Positions 11,315 to 15,744 of a stretch of 15,744 nt of DNA are shown piece by piece. The stretch is from Gammaproteobacteria bacterium (lineage in GTDB: Bacteria; Pseudomonadota; Gammaproteobacteria; Pseudomonadales; Pseudohongiellaceae), in assembly GCA_016762975.1 (NCBI GenBank), contig JAESUV010000002.1, forward strand, positions 92,551 through 108,294, given 5' to 3'. The notes beneath the pieces were generated by a model. The model had not been told where the DNA came from. It searched no databases and saw only the letters and a list, made by a program, of their open reading frames with translations. Position numbers and translations under genes: made by a program. Numbering within the stretch: position 1 is the first letter of the stretch; each line of letters begins with the position of its first letter.

Positions 11315-12770
11315 GCATTTAATAACAGCGACAGCTATTTTATCTTTAGTCAGTGCATGTGCCATAGACCCGACACCGGAGCAGAGTGGGGCGGTTGTAC
11401 GCGATGAACTAGCACAAGTTTTACAAACACTAGAGCCAATTCAACCAGTCCAGCCTGCAGCGAAAGAGGAAGTTGAAATACCACGCCACGCGCCGTGGCT
11501 CGCTGATAGATTTGACGCCCGATACGCTGATACTTCCAAAGAAGCAATAAAGACAGTACTACAAGGTAGACCTGTAATTTTCGAATTGAGGCGGGAGACT
11601 AACCCACAAGTCACTTCGCCGATTGATGCTGTAACGATCAAACAACATTTAGATGCTATAGCGGTTCAATCCGACTGGTCTTATTTGGTTGATGAAGGGG
11701 TAGTTGTATTTACAGACACCAATACAGAACAATTTTTTATACAGTCCATTCCAGGAATAGGTATTTCGAGAGTAGCATTCAATACACTTGGGAATGGAGG
11801 GAATGCAGGAGGGCAGGTTACAGGTGCGTCTAATTCCCTTGAATTATCAAGCACACCGTATATCGATTTACAGAATTTGTTGCGATCGGTAGTAGCAGAT
11901 TACATTCCTGAAGGTGCTGATCTCGAAGGTAGTTCTATGTTCGCGCTTATTCCTTCGGCTAATATTCTGACTGTAAACGGATCACCTTCTTTACTGAGAA
12001 GGGTAAAGCGCATCATTGATGATTTTAATTATTCAGTGACTCGCAAAGTTCACTTAATCATTACTGTGTATGACGTTACGTTTAGTGATGTATCCGCACG
12101 GAGCATCGATTTTAATGTGCTGCGACAAGCAGCAATTAGAACAAGTTCTGGTTTTACTGGGTCTTCTTTAATACCAGCAACCGATGGCGCACTAAGTCTT
12201 GGGCTGGATTTTTTCGAAGGTAACTCACTTGATTCAAGCAGTGTGATTTTTAATCTTTTACGCCAGCAAGGTCAAACAACGGTAAAACTTCATGAAGCAT
12301 TTGAAGCGACTAATAATGTTGTTTTCTCCATCGAGGATCAACGAACCACTCCTTACATATCTCAGGTTTCTATTCAGCGACAAGACGGTGGAGCTATTTC
12401 ACAAATTACACCAACGATTGAGACAGATGAAGTGAGTACGGGGCTTGGTTTTCATGTTGTCGCTACAATAGCTAACGACAATATCAATATACGGTTAAGT
12501 TTATCGCAATCAACTTTAGTTCGTTTCGACCCTTACAATTTTGGGACCGGTGAAAACGGTATATCTGGCTCCTTGCCTGTGACTGATAATCAATATCGTG
12601 TGATACCAATATCGCTTCGCGATGGTGAAACGCGCTTGATAGCTAACTTGTCTCAGTCGCAATATCGCAATGAAGAAGCCGGGTTTGGTTTTGGTGATAT
12701 AGGCAGGTCGAATGGTAGAGACAACACAGAGAAACAAACAGTTATTGCAGTGACCGCAAAGATATTATGA
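11307..12770 (+). CDS. pilN: PilN-like lipoprotein secretin of a type IVb pilus
   Basis: A 487-residue outer-membrane channel protein. Seen: lipoprotein signal MNKHLITATAILSLVSAC (lipobox LVSAC, Cys18), a periplasmic region with an STN/N0-like part at about 70-150 (VTIKQHLDAIAVQSDWSYLVDEG), an N1-like segment at 190-245 (ANILTVNGSPSLLRRVKRIIDDFN), and the secretin domain from about 320 to the end, with VKLHEAFEATNNVVFSIEDQRTTPY, TGLGFHVVATI and the conserved DGETRLIANL. Lipidated secretins are typical of type IVb systems (R64 PilN, BfpB, TcpC). The length is somewhat below the roughly 560 of R64 PilN. Its TGA stop overlaps the next ATG. R64 has a small pilM before pilN; none is seen here. Confidence 0.85.
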   Translation: MNKHLITATAILSLVSACAIDPTPEQSGAVVRDELAQVLQTLEPIQPVQPAAKEEVEIPRHAPWLADRFDARYADTSKEAIKTVLQGRPVIFELRRETNPQVTSPIDAVTIKQHLDAIAVQSDWSYLVDEGVVVFTDTNTEQFFIQSIPGIGISRVAFNTLGNGGNAGGQVTGASNSLELSSTPYIDLQNLLRSVVADYIPEGADLEGSSMFALIPSANILTVNGSPSLLRRVKRIIDDFNYSVTRKVHLIITVYDVTFSDVSARSIDFNVLRQAAIRTSSGFTGSSLIPATDGALSLGLDFFEGNSLDSSSVIFNLLRQQGQTTVKLHEAFEATNNVVFSIEDQRTTPYISQVSIQRQDGGAISQITPTIETDEVSTGLGFHVVATIANDNINIRLSLSQSTLVRFDPYNFGTGENGISGSLPVTDNQYRVIPISLRDGETRLIANLSQSQYRNEEAGFGFGDIGRSNGRDNTEKQTVIAVTAKIL

Positions 12771-13945
12771 ACGACATTACCACACACACAGACAGCGTTA
12801 ATGGCACACCGATAGAAATAGTGCTGAACGCGCCATATGAAACACTTGCTGCCGGTAACAGTCACGCAAGGGGCGAGTCGGTAACTAATTTCTGCCATCA
12901 GCATTCCAGTAACTACGCAAAAGTAGTAGGGGAGCAAGTGTGGGCCAGCCCTTTCCAGGGCGTTCTTCTTTCTGCGTTTATAGAGCAGCATTTACCAGAA
13001 TGGGAACTAGACGAATCCGAATGTTTGCTGTACTTCCCGCTCGATGATGCGATCTATTCAATCGAAGTTACGGCCTTCGGAGCTTGCGTGCCAGGTAGTG
13101 AGTCAATAATCAGTTACGAGCAAACACTTGAACTTCCTAACTTGCCGTTGCATGTGTTGTCAGGCGGCACACTTACAAGTCAATTTGATGATGTGATTGC
13201 CATCGAAGGATTAGAAAAATTAAAGGAATTTAATTTTTCATCTTTAAATAAAGAGCTGTTGCGGAACCGCTACTTCGTCACCAAACATTACGCAGGCGCA
13301 GCTGTCACTGCTGTATTTGCCATAGTAGCGATCACGACTGCTAGTTCAGCACTACTTAACGACGAAACTCCATCAGTGCTGGATACGATCCAACAAATAG
13401 TGACACCGACAGGCAATGATTTAGCCGTAAACCAACTTCACTTCATAGACGATGTGCTGAAAAACGATCTCAACTATTTTTTCGGTAAAGGTCTTCACAA
13501 AGTAAGTTACGACACAAAGGCGGGCATAATCATAGAGGGCGATTACCCACGATCAGCTGTCATGGGTAGTCTAATAAAGGAGACAAGAGACGCAAACCTC
13601 ACTTTGTTGCTGACACAAAACGGTTGGCAGATCACTAAGATTCCGGAAATTCAACTGCGCCCAAAATTCAATCTAGATCCTTTTAATGACAATTATCAAG
13701 CAATTAAGCGTATCGAAGAAAGGCACGGATTTTCTGTAGCCATGAACGCGCCGTCTACTAACCTGGAACGACGCAGTGTCGAAGTTGAATTGTCCAAAGA
13801 GTTAAGCGGACCTCCGCCTCTCGCCGAAATAGCACAAGCGTTAGTAGGTTATTCAATTTCTGTAGATTCCTTGGTGATTACCATCAAGGACTATCAATAC
13901 GAGCATTTATTATTAACGCTGACTGTTAGCGGGGACAAATCATGA
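12767..13945 (+). CDS. pilO: PilO-like pilus accessory protein
   Basis: A 392-residue bitopic inner-membrane protein. Seen: a cytoplasmic part of about 175 residues, one membrane helix at 175-197 (YAGAAVTAVFAIVAITTASSALL), and a periplasmic part of about 195 residues that ends in alternating short strands. That plan and its place between secretin and PilP match PilO of R64 and BfpC-type proteins, which link the cytoplasmic ATPase to the periplasmic assembly. Assignment rests on topology and gene order more than on motifs. ATGA overlap at the 5' end and a four-base overlap with the next gene indicate coupled translation. Confidence 0.65.
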   Translation: MNDITTHTDSVNGTPIEIVLNAPYETLAAGNSHARGESVTNFCHQHSSNYAKVVGEQVWASPFQGVLLSAFIEQHLPEWELDESECLLYFPLDDAIYSIEVTAFGACVPGSESIISYEQTLELPNLPLHVLSGGTLTSQFDDVIAIEGLEKLKEFNFSSLNKELLRNRYFVTKHYAGAAVTAVFAIVAITTASSALLNDETPSVLDTIQQIVTPTGNDLAVNQLHFIDDVLKNDLNYFFGKGLHKVSYDTKAGIIIEGDYPRSAVMGSLIKETRDANLTLLLTQNGWQITKIPEIQLRPKFNLDPFNDNYQAIKRIEERHGFSVAMNAPSTNLERRSVEVELSKELSGPPPLAEIAQALVGYSISVDSLVITIKDYQYEHLLLTLTVSGDKS

Positions 13946-14664
13946 TCAAGAAGGCAATCGTTTTGGCAATTCTAGCCACGGCATCATGTGCTTTAACAGC
14001 GCAAGATAACAATATCGATGTAGAAGAATTTTTCGCAAACCGAACAGAGGTGGAGAACGAAGAAAACACGCGGGATATTGATGCGATTGAGAACACTCTA
14101 GAAGAAAATGAATTTGCGAGGGAGACACCCCGTTTTTTCGATGTGCCGCAGTCTGGGAACGTCGGCATGGATCTAGCGGTACAACAGCGGCTATTAGAGC
14201 AATCCAACGAGCTTGCAAAACTGTTAAGGGAGATTAAAGAAGAGGGCAACGAACAAGCCGTATTGACTTTGTTAGCCTCTATTACTGGCGATGAATCGAG
14301 CGTCGTTTTCTTTCAGGACGCATTCGATGAAGTAGAGCTATTAGCGGCTCCAATGCTACCAGCACTAACTCTCACAGATAACGCGTCGGCAATTACACCT
14401 TCCGTGCCTGTTGTTCCGGTACGGCGTGTTGTACATGAAATTATTCCCGTTTTCGCGCAAGTCCAATCAACTGACGGAGGAAGAAATAAAGTCATTGTGG
14501 TTATTGATGGCAAACGTTTCATACGCTTGCCCGGCGAAACAATTCAATACCAAGGAAGGTCTATTCTCATTGAATCCATCAGCCAGAACATTGAAAACGG
14601 CCGAGAAGTTTATAACATATGGATAGTGGAAAACGGGTCCAGGAATTCACTTACATGGAACTAG
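13942..14664 (+). CDS. pilP: PilP-like periplasmic pilus protein
   Basis: A 240-residue exported protein. Seen: signal peptide MIKKAIVLAILATASCALTA, probably cut after Ala20 (the Cys16 context is not a good lipobox); an acidic, helical stretch at 24-100 (VEEFFANRTEVENEENTRDIDAIENTLEENEF, then LAVQQRLLEQSNELAKLLREIKEE) that could form a coiled coil; a Pro/Val-rich linker at 150-165; and a small beta domain at 170-238 with VIVVIDGKRFIRLPGETIQYQGRSILIESI ... YNIWIVENG, the strand pattern of PilP-like pilotin or alignment domains. In R64, PilP follows PilO. Overlap with both neighbours. Confidence 0.65.
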   Translation: MIKKAIVLAILATASCALTAQDNNIDVEEFFANRTEVENEENTRDIDAIENTLEENEFARETPRFFDVPQSGNVGMDLAVQQRLLEQSNELAKLLREIKEEGNEQAVLTLLASITGDESSVVFFQDAFDEVELLAAPMLPALTLTDNASAITPSVPVVPVRRVVHEIIPVFAQVQSTDGGRNKVIVVIDGKRFIRLPGETIQYQGRSILIESISQNIENGREVYNIWIVENGSRNSLTWN

Positions 14665-15744
14665 AAGTTAAACAACACAGTGAGATATTCGAATACTTGA
14701 CTCGGGCGATGCCGACTGAGGACATCGGTATACGAGAATTTATTGCGAAGCGCAACCTTCCTATTTTCGTTGATGAACATGGAACCGTTTACTATAAAAA
14801 AATTGTTAATAGCGATGACCCTTCTTTTCGACGTTCGTTGCAAGAAATAGTAAACCTAGTTTTCAAAATCACTGGCAAAAAAGTCCTTTCTCAACCAATT
14901 GATGAAGCGACCTACGAAAGCTTTGAAAGCAAAACAGGCGTTAATGACTCCGGGGAAAAGCTCACCGAAGTAGAAGCCAACCAGAAAGTAGAAGATCTCT
15001 TGAACGCGATGGTAGAGCGCAACGCGAGCGACCTACATATTAAAGTCCAAGAACACAATGATCTCACCAGTATTAGAATGCGTATTAATGGTGAGCTAAT
15101 CCCTACCGGATCACTAAATTATGCGGTAGGGGATGCCCTTCTCAGATCCCTTTGGATTAATTATTCAAATGTTGATAGGACAGAAAGGGCCATCAATAAT
15201 GGTTCATTTTATTTTAGGCCGAAGAAAAATCCGGAAAGTGAATACATGGTCAGAATGACCGAATCACCTGAAGCCAGAGGGATGATGTTTGTAGCAAGGA
15301 TCAGAAATCCTCATGAGATAAGGCCGCTGGAGGAAATAGGTTACAACGCCCAGCAGATGAATGTGATTCAAAATCTCTTGGGTCACAGAAAAGGACTTGC
15401 TTCGATCAATGGTCCAACAAACTCCGGCAAGTCTTCTACTCAAAGCTCGATGCTTTCACTTATGCCGACCTCGATGCACATAGTTGAAATTGGCGACCCT
15501 GTAGAAACATACCAAGATCATATCGCTCATTTCGAGCTCAGAGAGTCGTACAAAGGTGGGAAAACAGCACACCTGGAACAATTGCTAGGCGCTACAGTAA
15601 GGCAAGACCCTGACATTCTAGCGCTCACAGAAATGCGTGACGAACTGACCGCTAAAGCGGCTTTACAGCTTGCATCACAGGGAAAGTTTGTCATAACCAC
15701 CATGCATACAACAGACTTTGTAAGCTGTTTCGAGCGAATGCAGC
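14655..15744 (+). CDS. pilQ: PilQ-like pilus assembly ATPase (GspE/PilB family), 3' end outside window
   Basis: Open from the ATG at 14655 to the window edge (363 codons visible), overlapping pilP by ten bases. It powers pilus extension from the inner-membrane face. Seen: an N-terminal domain of about 110 residues, then ERNASDLHIKVQ at about 122-133 (the ASDIH motif), MRINGEL, Walker A GPTNSGKSST at about 254-263, the Asp box IVEIGDPVE, and the Walker B/His box region DPDILALTEMRDELTAKAAL ... GKFVITTMHT. Two positions differ from the usual GspE form: Gly replaces Glu in the IEDP motif and Thr replaces Gly before EMRD. Next genes to expect on the right are PilR (membrane platform) and PilS (pilin). 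Confidence 0.88.
   Translation, partial: MELEVKQHSEIFEYLTRAMPTEDIGIREFIAKRNLPIFVDEHGTVYYKKIVNSDDPSFRRSLQEIVNLVFKITGKKVLSQPIDEATYESFESKTGVNDSGEKLTEVEANQKVEDLLNAMVERNASDLHIKVQEHNDLTSIRMRINGELIPTGSLNYAVGDALLRSLWINYSNVDRTERAINNGSFYFRPKKNPESEYMVRMTESPEARGMMFVARIRNPHEIRPLEEIGYNAQQMNVIQNLLGHRKGLASINGPTNSGKSSTQSSMLSLMPTSMHIVEIGDPVETYQDHIAHFELRESYKGGKTAHLEQLLGATVRQDPDILALTEMRDELTAKAALQLASQGKFVITTMHTTDFVSCFERMQ

Noticed and set aside
14411..14626. Rightward 71-codon frame inside pilP and leftward frames under the pilus genes
   Set aside because: Shadow frames within a densely overlapping operon with clear family matches in the main frame.
1..15744. tRNA, rRNA, replication initiator gene, iterons or integrase
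   Set aside because: None could be recognised; the replication region of the element must lie outside the window.

Overview
The window looks like part of a mobilizable or conjugative plasmid (or a closely related integrated element) from a gammaproteobacterium, probably a marine or environmental lineage. The reasons are the mix of backbone functions (partition, relaxase, origin of transfer, type IVb pilus), short unrecognised accessory genes, and UmuD/UmuC and CopD sequences of gammaproteobacterial character. The genus cannot be fixed from the sequence alone.

Layout. 1-950 is a patchwork: the 3' end of a copD-like copper gene meets, tail to tail, a truncated umuC, followed by an intact umuD with a near-consensus LexA box. 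1087-4805 is an accessory zone of mostly short genes: a small Cys/His protein, an AbiGi-family (abortive-infection) protein, divergent genes for a 90-residue protein and a two-membrane-segment/winged-helix protein, a small lipoprotein with four 13-residue repeats, a 111-residue hypothetical, and a leftward three-gene unit containing a Cro/CI-type regulator. 4844-6383 holds the leftward mobilization genes: a MOB-type relaxase with a HxDxxNxHxH motif, and MobC. 6384-6755 is an origin of transfer, dense in inverted repeats, with an IncP-like nic sequence. 6756-7394 is a SprT-like zinc protease. 7483-10294 is a leftward operon: a spermidine-synthase-like protein with a signal sequence and a C-terminal membrane segment, then ParA (IncC-like), then ParB (KorB-like). 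From 10574 to the right edge runs a tightly overlapping rightward operon resembling the R64 thin-pilus genes (PilL-like, PilN secretin, PilO-like, PilP-like, PilQ ATPase, cut by the window end).

The most striking structure is a family of palindromes with core TTGGCA-W-TGCCAA and extended form AAGTTGGCATTGCCAACTT. There are five: just before mobC, just before sprT, two between the sprT and parB 3' ends, and one overlapping the predicted -35 of the par operon. The 6-1-6 layout and the scatter over backbone promoters resemble the KorB operators of RK2, and the ParB encoded here has KorB-like features. I infer that this ParB is both a partition protein and a global repressor of plasmid genes, acting at these sites. 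The nic orientation implies that sprT enters the recipient early and the mob genes last, the usual arrangement for transfer systems.
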